Shown: piece after piece, positions 40,166-50,073 of the stretch
How the letters are laid out: every line of letters starts with the position of its first letter
How positions within the stretch are numbered: position 1 is the stretch's first letter
Assembly (NCBI RefSeq): GCF_963667585.1
Contig: NZ_OY763420.1
Span: forward strand, 1,136,001-1,200,000
Direction: 5' to 3'
DNA from: an uncultured Dethiosulfovibrio sp.
GTDB taxonomy: Bacteria > Synergistota > Synergistia > Synergistales > Dethiosulfovibrionaceae
Length of the DNA stretch: 64,000 bases
Translations under genes and position numbers: made by a program
The notes under the pieces: generated by a model
The model's input: only the letters and a program-made list of their open reading frames with translations
Databases searched by the model: none
What the model was told of the DNA's origin: nothing

Positions 40166-41101
40166 ATGATCGTTACGGTTACACTAAATCCGGCTGTGGA
40201 CGAAGGCTACGTTGTCGAGGATTTTTCCCCTGGCGGATGGTTCAGGGCCAGGTCTTCCCAGAAATCTCCAGGAGGGAAGGGTATTAACGTCTCTTTGCTA
40301 CTGGATCAGCTGGGGCACGAATCTGCGGCTATGGGTTTTCTCGCAGGTTTCAGCGGGGATTATATAAGAGATGCCCTGAGACGGAGGAGGATAACGACGA
40401 ACTTCGTCCACGTTCCTGGGGATACCCGATCCAACGTCTACGTATTGGACAGGCTTGGAAAGGTTGAGACCGGTATCTCAGAGACCGGGCCTTTCATCCC
40501 TCCCGATGCCCTTAGCCGCTTTATGGCCAACTACCGTCGTATGCTGTCCAGGGCCTCTACCGTAGTTCTCGGAGGGTCTATCCCTCCAGGTGTCCCTCAG
40601 GATATATACAGGGACCTTATCTCCATGGCGAAGGAGTTAGGGATAACCACCTTTGTCGACGCCGCAGGACCTGCTTTTATGGCGGCTATAGATGCCGGTC
40701 CCTCTTTCGCTAAGGTCGATCGCCGCTTTATGTCAAAGTTGGCGGGGAAGTCCCTCTTTTCCCTGGATAACCTGATAGAGGCGGTGACCGACGTCCACGT
40801 TCACGGCGCAGGATGGGCTGTATCCTCCTACCACATATATGGGGATCTGTTTTTTACACCGGAGGGCATATATCTGGCCACTATGGCCGATCGTAGGGAC
40901 GTTGTCTCCATGTTCAGTGCGGGGGACGCCCTGGTGGCTGGCCTTGTGGTGGCCAACGAGGAAGGTATGGAAGTGGAGGAAGCTATAAGGTTCAGCATGG
41001 CCTGCGCTATGGAGGACGCCGCTCATCTGGAAAAAGGGGTCGGGAGCAGAGAGGACGTTCTGAGCTATATGGACAAGGTAGACTTAGAAAAAATTCGCTA
41101 A
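40166..41101 (+). CDS. PfkB-family sugar kinase, 1-phosphofructokinase-like
   Basis: A 311-residue ribokinase-fold enzyme with the N-terminal pattern of 1-phosphofructokinase and tagatose-6-phosphate kinase (VTVTLNPAVDEGY, KSPGGKGINVSLLLDQLG). Two sites are unusual: the nucleotide loop reads FSAGDALVAGL instead of the common GAGD or GSGD, and the usual KPN before the second lobe is replaced by KVDRRFMSK. The catalytic Asp is kept. AAAAAGGAGGGAG precedes the ATG. It has no fruB or PTS genes nearby, so the substrate is uncertain. Activity is likely but altered specificity is possible. Confidence 0.75.
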   Translation: MIVTVTLNPAVDEGYVVEDFSPGGWFRARSSQKSPGGKGINVSLLLDQLGHESAAMGFLAGFSGDYIRDALRRRRITTNFVHVPGDTRSNVYVLDRLGKVETGISETGPFIPPDALSRFMANYRRMLSRASTVVLGGSIPPGVPQDIYRDLISMAKELGITTFVDAAGPAFMAAIDAGPSFAKVDRRFMSKLAGKSLFSLDNLIEAVTDVHVHGAGWAVSSYHIYGDLFFTPEGIYLATMADRRDVVSMFSAGDALVAGLVVANEEGMEVEEAIRFSMACAMEDAAHLEKGVGSREDVLSYMDKVDLEKIR

Positions 41102-41150
41102 GAGATAAGCTAGAATCGTCCGAAACAAAGGACGAAAGGTGGGGATGTTC

Positions 41151-41600
41151 ATGGAACAGAAAAATCAGGACGCACAGCTTGCCTATCAGATTACGAGGAT
41201 AAGAACCGCTTCAAGGGAGCAGCTTTTGTTAATAACCTACGATATAGCCATAAGGTTTTGTCTCACTGCGGAGAACTCCTTAGGTAAGTCCGACCTGGAG
41301 GAGACCCATGTTTCCCTTATCAAGGCCCAAAACGCCGTCAGAGAGCTGTCGGTCTCCCTTAACCCTGAGATAGGCGGCGAGGTGGTCGAGAACCTTAAAG
41401 GACTGTACGATTTTATGCACCGAAGCCTGGTAGAGGCCAACGTGGAGAAAAAGCCGGAAAAGATAGCTATGGTTAGATCTATGCTGGAAGAGCTGAGAGA
41501 CACCTGGAAAGAGGCAGGTGAAAAGCTCCGAAAGGAAGCTCTAGCTGAGTCGGACCCTGAGCCCGTCGCCGCAGGGGGAGGGATAAGCTTTGCGGGATAA
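41151..41600 (+). CDS. fliS: flagellin chaperone FliS
   Basis: A 149-residue helical-bundle chaperone that binds flagellin C-termini before export. The FliS signature is clear: AYQITRIRTASREQLLLI followed by TYDIAIRFC, and LKGLYDFMHRSLVEAN. The C-terminal 20 residues are a flexible, Ala- and Gly-rich tail. ATG 41151 with AAAGGTGGGG upstream is chosen over GTG 41139 and ATG 41145. It overlaps the FlgN-like gene, showing that the organism is or was flagellated. Confidence 0.87.
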   Translation: MEQKNQDAQLAYQITRIRTASREQLLLITYDIAIRFCLTAENSLGKSDLEETHVSLIKAQNAVRELSVSLNPEIGGEVVENLKGLYDFMHRSLVEANVEKKPEKIAMVRSMLEELRDTWKEAGEKLRKEALAESDPEPVAAGGGISFAG

Positions 41601-42042
41601 GGTCAGGTTAAAGGTCTCTGAACTTCTTTCATCGGAGCTGGAGCTTTATCGAGAGCTCGAAGCCCAGGTAGATCTGGAGATCAAGGCTATCGATGCCGAC
41701 GATATGGATCTGTTGTTGAAGATACTCCAGGATAAGCAATCGATAATATCCCGACAGGAAATGCTCATGGAAAAGTGGGCTGACGTATCCAGAGATCTCG
41801 GTGTCTCTCAGGGCAGAGAGGAGCCGGTGTTCTGGAGGGCTCTGGCGTCTATGGTAGGGGATGAGGGGTACGAGGACCTCAAGGAAAAGGTCAGACTTCT
41901 TCAGAATATCGTGAGCTCCACCTTGAAGTCGGAGGAACTGGCCCAGAGCAATATGGGAGCCAAGGTCTCGGAACTGCGAAAGAGAATGTCCCGTGTAGCG
42001 GACGGTAAAAAGGCGGTCAGAGGCTATATGGGCAGTATCTAG
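41590..42042 (+). CDS. FlgN-like flagellar chaperone
   Basis: A 150-residue, almost wholly helical protein starting at TTG 41590 inside the end of fliS. The pattern LLSSELELYRELEAQVDLEI, a short linker, KQSIISRQEMLMEKWADVSR, and a final coiled coil (ELRKRMSRVADGKKAVRGY) matches FlgN-type chaperones for hook-associated proteins FlgK and FlgL. The call relies on this layout and on the fliS neighbour. Confidence 0.7.
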   Translation: MRDKVRLKVSELLSSELELYRELEAQVDLEIKAIDADDMDLLLKILQDKQSIISRQEMLMEKWADVSRDLGVSQGREEPVFWRALASMVGDEGYEDLKEKVRLLQNIVSSTLKSEELAQSNMGAKVSELRKRMSRVADGKKAVRGYMGSI

Positions 42043-42077
42043 TCCTTCTTGGCTTTGGTTCAGGAGGGTGAGGGTCT

Positions 42078-43154
42078 ATGATTATTATGAGATTCAAAAA
42101 AATGGCTGAAACAGCCATTTTTTTGTTATTTGTGCTCTTTTGTTCTCCCTCCTGGGGGGACGAACTATCCAGGGAGATTGCCCTAGGAAATAAGGTGGCC
42201 TCTCAGATAGAATCAAACTGGTCCATTGTCTCCGATCCCGTGAAGGTGGCCAGGGTCGAGATGGTATTTAACCGTCTGCTGCCTTACGTCTCCCGGTCTC
42301 TCCCTTACGAGGTCAAGATAGTGGATCTGGAGATGATAAACGCTTTCTGTATCCCCGGAGGGAGAATATACGTCACCACCGGCCTTTTGGATTTCGTCAG
42401 GAGCGACGGAGAGCTGGCGGCTATTTTAGGCCACGAGCTTGCCCACGCCGATAAAAACCACGTGATGATCCAGGCGGAGAGGTCAAAGAGGCTATCGCTC
42501 GCCACTTTAGCCATCATTATAGCCTCCCAGGGGCAGGCGGCAGCGGCGATGATGGCGGGAATAGCTCAGATCGCCGTAACCAACGGATACAGCAGAGATC
42601 TGGAGAGAGAGGCGGACCTCCTAGGGGTTAGCATGGTCTGGAAGGCGGGATATCCCCCGGCGGCCTCTTTGACGGTTATGGAAGGTCTCGCGGAGGATCA
42701 GATGAAAAGACCTTACACCGATCCAGGGATCTTCATGAGTCATCCCAGAATACAGGAGAGAATAGAATTTATAAGGCAGGTAATCAAGGACAACCGTTGG
42801 CCTCTGAGCAGAAAAAAAGCCCTTAAGTCGCTTATACCGTCGGTTGAGGAGGATAACGGAAGGTTTTATCTTAGTCTGGACAGGAATGTAATATGGACCT
42901 CCTCCGATCCTGAGTCGTCGGAGCTGTTTTACGGGATTTCCGAGGTGTTAGAGCGACATCTCGAGTTGGAGACTTCCCCCCACGATCTTGAAGTAGTGCA
43001 GGTAAGGGGATCGGAAACCCTGGTGCTTTCGGGACGTAAGGTGGCACAGGAACCTCTCCCCGATGGACTATCTCTGATGGTTTTGAGGGATAATATAGTG
43101 AAGGCCTTGACGGAGGCGAAGAGAAAAAACCCCGTCGCAGAGTATCTCAATTAA
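42078..43154 (+). CDS. exported M48-family metalloprotease
   Basis: A 358-residue protein with a signal peptide (hydrophobic AIFLLFVLFCSPSWG, cleavage likely after residue ~27) and a zinc protease domain: AILGHELAHADKNH (HExxH, about residues 119-123) and the downstream third ligand in SRDLEREADLLGV. This is the BepA/LoiP type, which degrades or helps fold envelope proteins in the periplasm. The C-terminal ~120 residues are a separate, unassigned domain. The ATG is preceded by AGGAGGGTGAGG. Confidence 0.88.
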   Translation: MIIMRFKKMAETAIFLLFVLFCSPSWGDELSREIALGNKVASQIESNWSIVSDPVKVARVEMVFNRLLPYVSRSLPYEVKIVDLEMINAFCIPGGRIYVTTGLLDFVRSDGELAAILGHELAHADKNHVMIQAERSKRLSLATLAIIIASQGQAAAAMMAGIAQIAVTNGYSRDLEREADLLGVSMVWKAGYPPAASLTVMEGLAEDQMKRPYTDPGIFMSHPRIQERIEFIRQVIKDNRWPLSRKKALKSLIPSVEEDNGRFYLSLDRNVIWTSSDPESSELFYGISEVLERHLELETSPHDLEVVQVRGSETLVLSGRKVAQEPLPDGLSLMVLRDNIVKALTEAKRKNPVAEYLN

Positions 43155-43191
43155 GCCCCATGTCTCTGTGACGCTAGAAAGGATCGGTAAA

Positions 43192-44865
43192 ATGTATCTT
43201 TCCCTTTATCGTAGATATAGACCTCAGTCCTTCGGGGACGTTACGGGACAGGATAGAGCGGTGTCGGTCATAAGTCAGGCCGTTAAAAAGGGAAACGTAG
43301 GGCACGCCTATCTTTTTTCCGGTCCCCGAGGATGTGGGAAAACCACCGTCGCCAGGATATTCGCAAAGGCGGTAAACTGCGAGAATCCCTCGGGGGACGG
43401 GGAGCCATGCAATGTATGTAAATCCTGTGTGAGCATAACAGAAGGGAACTGTCTCGACGTTGTGGAGATAGACGGTGCCTCCAACAACCGTGTGGACGAG
43501 ATCAGAGATTTAAAGAGCCACGTAGGGTTAGCCTCCTTCTCCTGTCCCTGGAAGGTATATATAGTGGACGAAGTCCATATGCTGTCTATTGGTGCCTTTA
43601 ACGCCCTTCTCAAAACCCTGGAGGAGCCTCCAGAATCGGTTCTGTTCATACTCGCCACTACCGAACCCTTTAAGGTCCCTGTTACCATAAGATCTAGGTG
43701 TCAACATATCCCTTTTCACTCTATCGCCATGGAGGATATGGTCAAGAGGATAAGTCTTGTCGCTATCTCTGAGGGCCTCGAATGTCAGGATGAAGCGATC
43801 TGGGAGATCGCAAGACAGGCCGACGGTGGCCTCCGAGATGGCCTTTCCCTTCTGGAACAGGCTATGGCCCTCTCGGACGGAGAGCTTTCTCTCGCTTCGG
43901 TAGAGAAACTTACCGGAGGGGGAAGTCACGGAGAGCTATGTCGCTGGGTGAAAGGCTTTTCTCCAGAGATGGGCTCCGATTCTCTTGTTGGCTTAGACGA
44001 TATGTTCTTGAGAGGGGCGTCGGTGGAGAGGGTCCTGTCCGGTCTTTATCGCATATTCAGAGATCTCTGGATAGTCTCCCGGTGGGGAGATAAAGGTCTC
44101 GGTGCCCTTAATCCCTCTCCTTGGGAGAAGGATTTTATAAAAGAGACCGTTTCCCGATGGGACGAGGGCTTTTTTCGGGATATGATGGACCTGTGTGGAT
44201 CCCTTATACCTCAGTGCAGACGGGGGCTTAGAAAAGACGTGTTCTCCGGTATGATGGTCTCCGCTATGATCCCGTCCTCCCCCCATCGCAAGGTCTCCAA
44301 GGCGGACGTACCGAAGGTCGACGATAAAAACGATGTATATATCAAACCTGAGGTCCTTCCTGCTTCCGCTCCTGTTGCCGATCCTGAATGGGATCCCTCT
44401 AAAACTCCACCTTTATTTTCCCACTTTGGGGATATTCCTCACATAGTATCGGCCTTGGCGTTTTGTTCCATAAGCAGGGATAATTCCATATATAAGGTAC
44501 ATGTCCCCGACGGCAGGCCCTACAGTTTCGAGATGTTATCGGTAGATAGAACCGCCTATATGCTACAGTCCGCCTTGGCCGATGAGGGCTGGGAAGGGGC
44601 TCTATCCCTGGTATGGAAGGATCGGGTTCGGAACTTTCCCTCTCTGTCCTCCATAAATTCCCCCGATCTTCCCGTCTCGACCGGTGACGATCAAAATAGC
44701 GACGGAGATCCCTATGAGGAGGACTCGGAGGAAGAAGGACCTATTCAGGAGGAGAGAGGGATCCTGAGGGCCCTGAAGATGGTCAGATCCCAGGTCTCTG
44801 GAGAGGTGCTGTATTTCCGAAAGGACGAGGAAGCCGATAGGGAGGATGATGTAGAAGTTGAGTAA
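43192..44865 (+). CDS. dnaX: DNA polymerase III gamma/tau subunit
   Basis: A 557-residue clamp-loader ATPase. Walker A GPRGCGKTT near residue 45, a four-Cys zinc module ending CNVCKSC, Walker B YIVDEVHMLS, sensor LFILATTEP and arginine finger IRSRCQ are all visible. Residues beyond about 370 form a low-complexity acidic tail and a small C-terminal domain. ATG 43192 with GAAAGGAT upstream is chosen over the in-frame GTG 43168. The gene overlaps dnaE by 8 bases. Confidence 0.93.
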   Translation: MYLSLYRRYRPQSFGDVTGQDRAVSVISQAVKKGNVGHAYLFSGPRGCGKTTVARIFAKAVNCENPSGDGEPCNVCKSCVSITEGNCLDVVEIDGASNNRVDEIRDLKSHVGLASFSCPWKVYIVDEVHMLSIGAFNALLKTLEEPPESVLFILATTEPFKVPVTIRSRCQHIPFHSIAMEDMVKRISLVAISEGLECQDEAIWEIARQADGGLRDGLSLLEQAMALSDGELSLASVEKLTGGGSHGELCRWVKGFSPEMGSDSLVGLDDMFLRGASVERVLSGLYRIFRDLWIVSRWGDKGLGALNPSPWEKDFIKETVSRWDEGFFRDMMDLCGSLIPQCRRGLRKDVFSGMMVSAMIPSSPHRKVSKADVPKVDDKNDVYIKPEVLPASAPVADPEWDPSKTPPLFSHFGDIPHIVSALAFCSISRDNSIYKVHVPDGRPYSFEMLSVDRTAYMLQSALADEGWEGALSLVWKDRVRNFPSLSSINSPDLPVSTGDDQNSDGDPYEEDSEEEGPIQEERGILRALKMVRSQVSGEVLYFRKDEEADREDDVEVE

Positions 44866-47800
44866 CGAGAGAAATTTTGTACACCTTCATCTCCACACCG
44901 AGTATAGCCTGCTAGATGGTGCAATCCGGTGTAAGGAGGTCGCCCAGAGGGCGGCAAAATGGGGGATGCCGGCGGTCGGTATATCGGACCACGGGGTTAT
45001 GTATGGAGTGGTCGAATTCTATCAGGCCTGCAAAGACGCAGGGGTCAAGCCTATAATAGGTTGCGAGCTTTACGTGGCTACCGGAGGGATTACCGAAAGA
45101 AGCAGGGAAAACACTATGAGCCACCTCCTGCTTATAGCGGAGACTAATCAAGGGTATCATAATTTAGTGAAACTTGTGTCTATAGCTAATACGGATGGTT
45201 TTTATTATAAACCCAGAGTGGATCACGCCCTTTTAGCTAAATACAGCGAGGGTATTATCGCCTGTTCCGCCTGTCTAGGGGGAGAGATACCTCAGCTTAT
45301 TCTCCAAGGAGACAGGGAGAAAGCCCTTGAAAGGGCGGTTATGTACCGGGATATCTTTGGAAAGGATAATTTTTTTCTCGAGATACAGAATAACTCGATA
45401 CCTCAACAGGCCATAGTAAACAAGACCCTTATAGAGATGGCGAGGGAAGAGGGATTTCCTCTGGTAGCCACAAACGATGCTCACTACATGGACGAGGAAG
45501 ACTACGATTGGCACGAGATACTGCTGTGTGTCGGTACGAACGCCACTATGGATGATCCTAAGAGGCTGTCTTTTGAGACCAATGATTTTTACTTCCGTTC
45601 CGCCAAAGAGATGTGGGAGTTCTTTGGAGACGACGCCCCCGATGCCCTTGAGAATACCCTGAAAATAGCGGAAAGATGCGATGTGACCTTTGAGCTTGGA
45701 ACCAGGGACTACCACCTTCCAAAGTTCGACATTCCAGAGGGAGAGACCCTTGAGACTGCCCTGGAGAAGGCCGCTTTCGCTGGGTTGGAGGAGAGGCTTA
45801 AAGGAGAGCCTATCCCCGAGGATTACGTTAAGAGGCTTGAGTACGAGATTTCGGTCATAAATCAGATGGGCTTCCCAGGGTACTTTCTCATTATCGCCGA
45901 CGTCATCCAAGCCTGTAAGGATAGAGGTATCCCTATAGGACCGGGAAGAGGCTCCGCCGCAGGTTCTTTGGTTGCCTACTCTATGAAGATAACCGAGCTC
46001 GATCCTATCAAGTACGGTCTTATATTTGAGCGATTTTTGAACCCCGAGAGGGTCACTATGCCCGATATCGACACCGACGTCTCCGATAAAGGTCGAGAGG
46101 ATCTTCTCAAATACGTGGTGGAGAAATACGGTGTGGAGAACGTCTCTCAGATAATCACCTTTGGAAGGATGAAGACTAAGGCCGCCATAAAAGACGTCGG
46201 CAGGGCCATGGGAATACCTTATGCGGAGGTCGATAAGGTCGCCAAACTGGTTCCTGACGGGGTAAAATCCATAGAGGACGCCATCTCCCTCACCCCGGAG
46301 CTTAAGGGAATAAGGGACAGCGATCACAAAATGAGAACCCTCCTTGAAAGTGCCTCCAAGATAGAGGGATTGGCTAGACATTGCTCCCAACACGCCGCAG
46401 GGGTGGTCATAACCCCTATGCCTCTTACAGACCTTGTTCCGGTGAGAAAGATAGGGGAAAATCAGGTGGTTACCCAGTTCTCCATGGATCCTGTAGAGAG
46501 ACTTGGTCTGGTAAAGATGGACTTCCTCGGCCTTCAGACTCTGTCCATACTGGAGGAGGCCCTAGAAAACATCAAGGCAAACGGTAAAGAGGTCCCGGAT
46601 ATCAACGATCTCCCTATGAACGACGAGGCTACCTATAAAATGCTCCAAAACGGCGATACTTTAGGGGTTTTCCAGTTGGAATCTCCCGGTATGAGGCGAC
46701 TTCTGAAGAAGATGCTTCCTGACTGTTTCGAGGACCTTATCGCCGTTCTGGCCCTGTACCGTCCTGGTCCCCTTGAGAGCGGTATGGTCGACCAGTACGT
46801 CGAATGCAAACACGGCAGATCAACCGCTCATTACTTTCACCCTGTACTGGAGGATGTCCTTAGGGAGACCTACGGTGTAATCCTTTATCAGGAACAGGTA
46901 ATGAAGTGTGCCTCCTCCCTGGCGGGATATACCCTTGGAGGAGCCGACCTTCTCCGAAGGGCGATGGGCAAGAAAAAGGTCGAGGTAATGAACGAGCAGA
47001 GGGCTATTTTCCTGGAAGGCGCTGCCTCTCAGGGAGTGGATCGTTCTAAGGCCGACGAGATATTTGACATCATACAGAAGTTCGCTGGTTACGGCTTTAA
47101 CAAATCTCACAGTGCTGCTTACGCTCTTATAAGCTACCAGACCGCCTATCTCAAGGCTCACTTCGATCGAGAGTTTATGGCTGCCTATCTCACCAGCCAG
47201 ATAGGCGCTAAAAAGGACGTCATGGCGGCCTACGTGAGGGAGGTTCGAAAGGCGGGGATGCCGGTGTTACCGCCGGATATAAATCAATCCCGCTCGGCCT
47301 TCACCGCCGCAGGTCCGGTCATAAGATTCGGGCTTGAAGCGGTGGGAAAGGTAGGAGGAAACGCCGTAGAGGCGGTAGTCCGAGCCAGAAAGGAAGGCGG
47401 CCCTTTCTCCAGCCTTTGGGATTTTCTTGACAGGGTGGATATTCATTGTATAAACAAAGGTGTAATGGAAAACCTCATAAAGTCAGGTGCCTTTGACTCC
47501 ATCAGTCCTAACAGAAAACAGCTGATGGAGTCCTTCCCCTCTATGATGGACTACTCTTTGAAGAAAAACTGCGACGGAGATCAATGCTCTCTCTTCGGGG
47601 AGGGAGAGGTCGGCATACCGGAGATGGTAGAGGTGGACGACTACGATCTTCAGGAGAAGCTGGAGATGGAGAAAGAATCTATCGGGATGTATATCTCAGG
47701 TCACCCTTTTGAACGTCATCAGTCCCAGGCGTCTCCCTACGTCAACTGCACTATTTCCGATCTCGAGCACTGGAGGAGCGATAGGGTTTTGCCCTGTTTC

Positions 47801-48289
47801 GCTGGCCTTCTGGTGGGAGTTTCGGAGAAGTACACCAAGCGAGGTGACCCTATGGGTATTTTGAGGTTCGAGGACTGTGACGGAGAGATAGAGGTGGTCT
47901 GTTTCCCTAAACCTAGAGAGGGAAAGCCCTGGCTTGACGTAAAGCCGTCTCTCCTATCGGGCAAGCCCTATATCGTCAGAGGTGCGGTACAGGACAGAGG
48001 CGGGGTCAACATACTGGCCAACGATATAGTCCCTCTTGACGGAGATCTCGAAAAAAAGCACCGATACGTGGAGATCTCCCTCAGAGAAGAGGCCTTTCAT
48101 GGAGGGGTTTTTCGTGATTTTATGAGGGTGCTCAAGGGGCACCCTGGGAACAGCTCCGTTCTTCTCAAACTTGAAGGAGATCACGAAAGGGCGTTGGTAG
48201 CTCTGGAGGATGTCAAGGTAAAACCGGGGAAGGCACTCCAGGTGGGTCTGGAGGGATTGCTCTCTGATATGGTGTCTCTAAGGTGTTGA
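44858..48289 (+). CDS. dnaE: DNA polymerase III alpha subunit
   Basis: A 1143-residue replicative polymerase. The N-terminal PHP domain starts FVHLHLHTEYSLLDGA; the catalytic palm holds PGRGSAAGSLVAY near residue 365 and the aspartate pair in TMPDIDTDVS near 400; the tau/beta-binding fingers contain GYGFNKSHSAAYALI. The C-terminal OB domain begins about residue 980. TTG 44858 is the start, coupled to dnaX. DnaE and DnaX together belong to the polymerase III holoenzyme, so the arrangement suggests co-expression. Confidence 0.96.
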   Translation: MSNERNFVHLHLHTEYSLLDGAIRCKEVAQRAAKWGMPAVGISDHGVMYGVVEFYQACKDAGVKPIIGCELYVATGGITERSRENTMSHLLLIAETNQGYHNLVKLVSIANTDGFYYKPRVDHALLAKYSEGIIACSACLGGEIPQLILQGDREKALERAVMYRDIFGKDNFFLEIQNNSIPQQAIVNKTLIEMAREEGFPLVATNDAHYMDEEDYDWHEILLCVGTNATMDDPKRLSFETNDFYFRSAKEMWEFFGDDAPDALENTLKIAERCDVTFELGTRDYHLPKFDIPEGETLETALEKAAFAGLEERLKGEPIPEDYVKRLEYEISVINQMGFPGYFLIIADVIQACKDRGIPIGPGRGSAAGSLVAYSMKITELDPIKYGLIFERFLNPERVTMPDIDTDVSDKGREDLLKYVVEKYGVENVSQIITFGRMKTKAAIKDVGRAMGIPYAEVDKVAKLVPDGVKSIEDAISLTPELKGIRDSDHKMRTLLESASKIEGLARHCSQHAAGVVITPMPLTDLVPVRKIGENQVVTQFSMDPVERLGLVKMDFLGLQTLSILEEALENIKANGKEVPDINDLPMNDEATYKMLQNGDTLGVFQLESPGMRRLLKKMLPDCFEDLIAVLALYRPGPLESGMVDQYVECKHGRSTAHYFHPVLEDVLRETYGVILYQEQVMKCASSLAGYTLGGADLLRRAMGKKKVEVMNEQRAIFLEGAASQGVDRSKADEIFDIIQKFAGYGFNKSHSAAYALISYQTAYLKAHFDREFMAAYLTSQIGAKKDVMAAYVREVRKAGMPVLPPDINQSRSAFTAAGPVIRFGLEAVGKVGGNAVEAVVRARKEGGPFSSLWDFLDRVDIHCINKGVMENLIKSGAFDSISPNRKQLMESFPSMMDYSLKKNCDGDQCSLFGEGEVGIPEMVEVDDYDLQEKLEMEKESIGMYISGHPFERHQSQASPYVNCTISDLEHWRSDRVLPCFAGLLVGVSEKYTKRGDPMGILRFEDCDGEIEVVCFPKPREGKPWLDVKPSLLSGKPYIVRGAVQDRGGVNILANDIVPLDGDLEKKHRYVEISLREEAFHGGVFRDFMRVLKGHPGNSSVLLKLEGDHERALVALEDVKVKPGKALQVGLEGLLSDMVSLRC

Positions 48290-48315
48290 GACCTAACAGA
48301 AAGGATTGGTGTCAG

Positions 48316-50073
48316 ATGAATCGCAGGAAGGTAAAGATAATATGTACCCTAGGGCCTGCAAGTTCCAATAGAGATATCTTAGGGGCCATGATGGGTGCCG
48401 GTATGACCGTAGCCAGGCTTAATTTCAGCCATGGGACCCACGAGGGACACCTCCAGACTTTGAACATGGTCAGAGAGCTATCGAATGTCTACGGTGGCCC
48501 GGTGCCGGTGATGCTGGATACTAAGGGGCCGGAGATACGAACAGGCCTTGTTGAAGGCGGATCGGTCGAGATGGTCCAGGGAGAGATCTTTGCTCTCCGT
48601 ACGTCCGACGATGCACTAGGAGATAGCTCTGGGGTGTGGGTAACCTACCCTCTTTTAGGTAAAGAGGTAAAGCTAGGACAGGATATATATATCGATGACG
48701 GCACGATTCACCTGAAGATATACGCCATAGAGGAGGACAAAATTCTCTGTAAGGTAGTGGTAGGGGGGACTCTAGGCAACAGGAAGGGAATCAACGTGCC
48801 TGGGGCTAATTTCTCCTTTTCCGCTATGTCCGATAAGGATCGGGAGGATATCCTGTGGGGTGTCAAGAACGACGTGGATTTTGTGGCGGTGTCTTTCGTA
48901 AGGGACAGAAACGACGTTCTCGCCGTGAGAAAGGTCATAGAGGACGCCGGTGGAGAGATCAAGATTATAGCCAAAATTGAGACCCGTCAGGGAGTCGAAA
49001 ATATACACGAGATAGCCGACATAGTGGATGGCATGATGATAGCGAGAGGGGATCTAGGGGTAGAGATTGCCACTGAAGAGGTCCCTCTGGTTCAAAAGCG
49101 TATCATCGATATATGCCGATCCCAGGGAAAGCCTGTCATAGTCGCTACCCAGATGCTCGACTCTATGATACGCAATCCCAGGCCAACCAGGGCGGAGGCC
49201 AGCGACGTCGCTAACGCCGTTTTGGACGGCGCCGACGTTCTCATGCTCTCCGGTGAGACCGCAGCGGGCAAGTATCCCGTCGAATCGGTGGAGACCATGA
49301 GCCGTATTATAGCTAAAGCGGAGGAACAGCTCAAAAGATGGCAGAGGCCTTTCGTCGTCCCATCGGTCCCCAAAAGCGTTCCCGATGCGGTCAGCATGGC
49401 CGCTGTGGAGATCGCCGCTAAAACCGAGGCAAAGGCCATCCTTTCCCTTACCAGAAGCGGGATAACCGCCAGAATGGTCAGTAAATATCGACCTGATTGC
49501 CCTGTTATAGCTACCACTCCATCGGAGAAGACCCAAAAGGAACTCTCCCTCAGTTGGGGCGTGATACCTATATTTAAAGGCAGTGAGGGATCGGAGGATC
49601 AGGCCATAGAGGGTGCGGTCGGTGAAGCTATGAAAAAAGGTCTCCTGTCCGAGGGCGATATGGTAGTCATAACCGCCGGAATGCCTCTAGACTTGCCTGG
49701 AACCACCAACATGGTACGGGTTCATACCATAGGCCGTATGGTTGTCAGAGGGCTAGGTGTTATCCCAAGGATAATGGCAGGAAAGGTTTTTTGTGCTACT
49801 ACTCCGGAGGAGGCTCTATCTATGCCTGATGGAGCCATACTGGTTACTCCCTCTACCGACAGGGATTACCTTCCTGCCCTCAGAAGGGCGGGAGCGCTAG
49901 TAACCGAGGAGGGGGGGCTGACCTCTCCATCCGCTATATTTTCCCTGGAGTTAGGTCTTCCATGTATAGTAAACGCCGTTGGCTGTACTGGAATTATGAA
50001 GACCGGCTCGGTGGTCACCGTGGACAGCGGTAAGGGGTTTGTCTATGAGGGAACGGTCAACGTTGGAGGTTAG
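48316..50073 (+). CDS. pyk: pyruvate kinase with C-terminal PEP-mobile domain
   Basis: A 585-residue glycolytic enzyme that makes pyruvate and ATP from phosphoenolpyruvate. Active-site segments are VMLDTKGPEIRTG, IIAKIETRQGVENI, MIARGDLGVEI and DVLMLSGETAAGKYP. About 110 residues follow the usual end and carry the swivelling PEP-utiliser-like domain (AILVTPSTDRDYLPALRRAG, GLTSPSAIFSLELGLPCIV) seen in Bacillus-type pyruvate kinases. ATG 48316 is chosen by the family N-terminus. It overlaps the NUDIX gene. Confidence 0.95.
   Translation: MNRRKVKIICTLGPASSNRDILGAMMGAGMTVARLNFSHGTHEGHLQTLNMVRELSNVYGGPVPVMLDTKGPEIRTGLVEGGSVEMVQGEIFALRTSDDALGDSSGVWVTYPLLGKEVKLGQDIYIDDGTIHLKIYAIEEDKILCKVVVGGTLGNRKGINVPGANFSFSAMSDKDREDILWGVKNDVDFVAVSFVRDRNDVLAVRKVIEDAGGEIKIIAKIETRQGVENIHEIADIVDGMMIARGDLGVEIATEEVPLVQKRIIDICRSQGKPVIVATQMLDSMIRNPRPTRAEASDVANAVLDGADVLMLSGETAAGKYPVESVETMSRIIAKAEEQLKRWQRPFVVPSVPKSVPDAVSMAAVEIAAKTEAKAILSLTRSGITARMVSKYRPDCPVIATTPSEKTQKELSLSWGVIPIFKGSEGSEDQAIEGAVGEAMKKGLLSEGDMVVITAGMPLDLPGTTNMVRVHTIGRMVVRGLGVIPRIMAGKVFCATTPEEALSMPDGAILVTPSTDRDYLPALRRAGALVTEEGGLTSPSAIFSLELGLPCIVNAVGCTGIMKTGSVVTVDSGKGFVYEGTVNVGG

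Noticed and set aside
45275-46393. 372-codon minus-strand ORF opposite dnaE
   Set aside because: It is a shadow of the highly conserved dnaE frame, has no ribosome binding site, and the product shows no domain.
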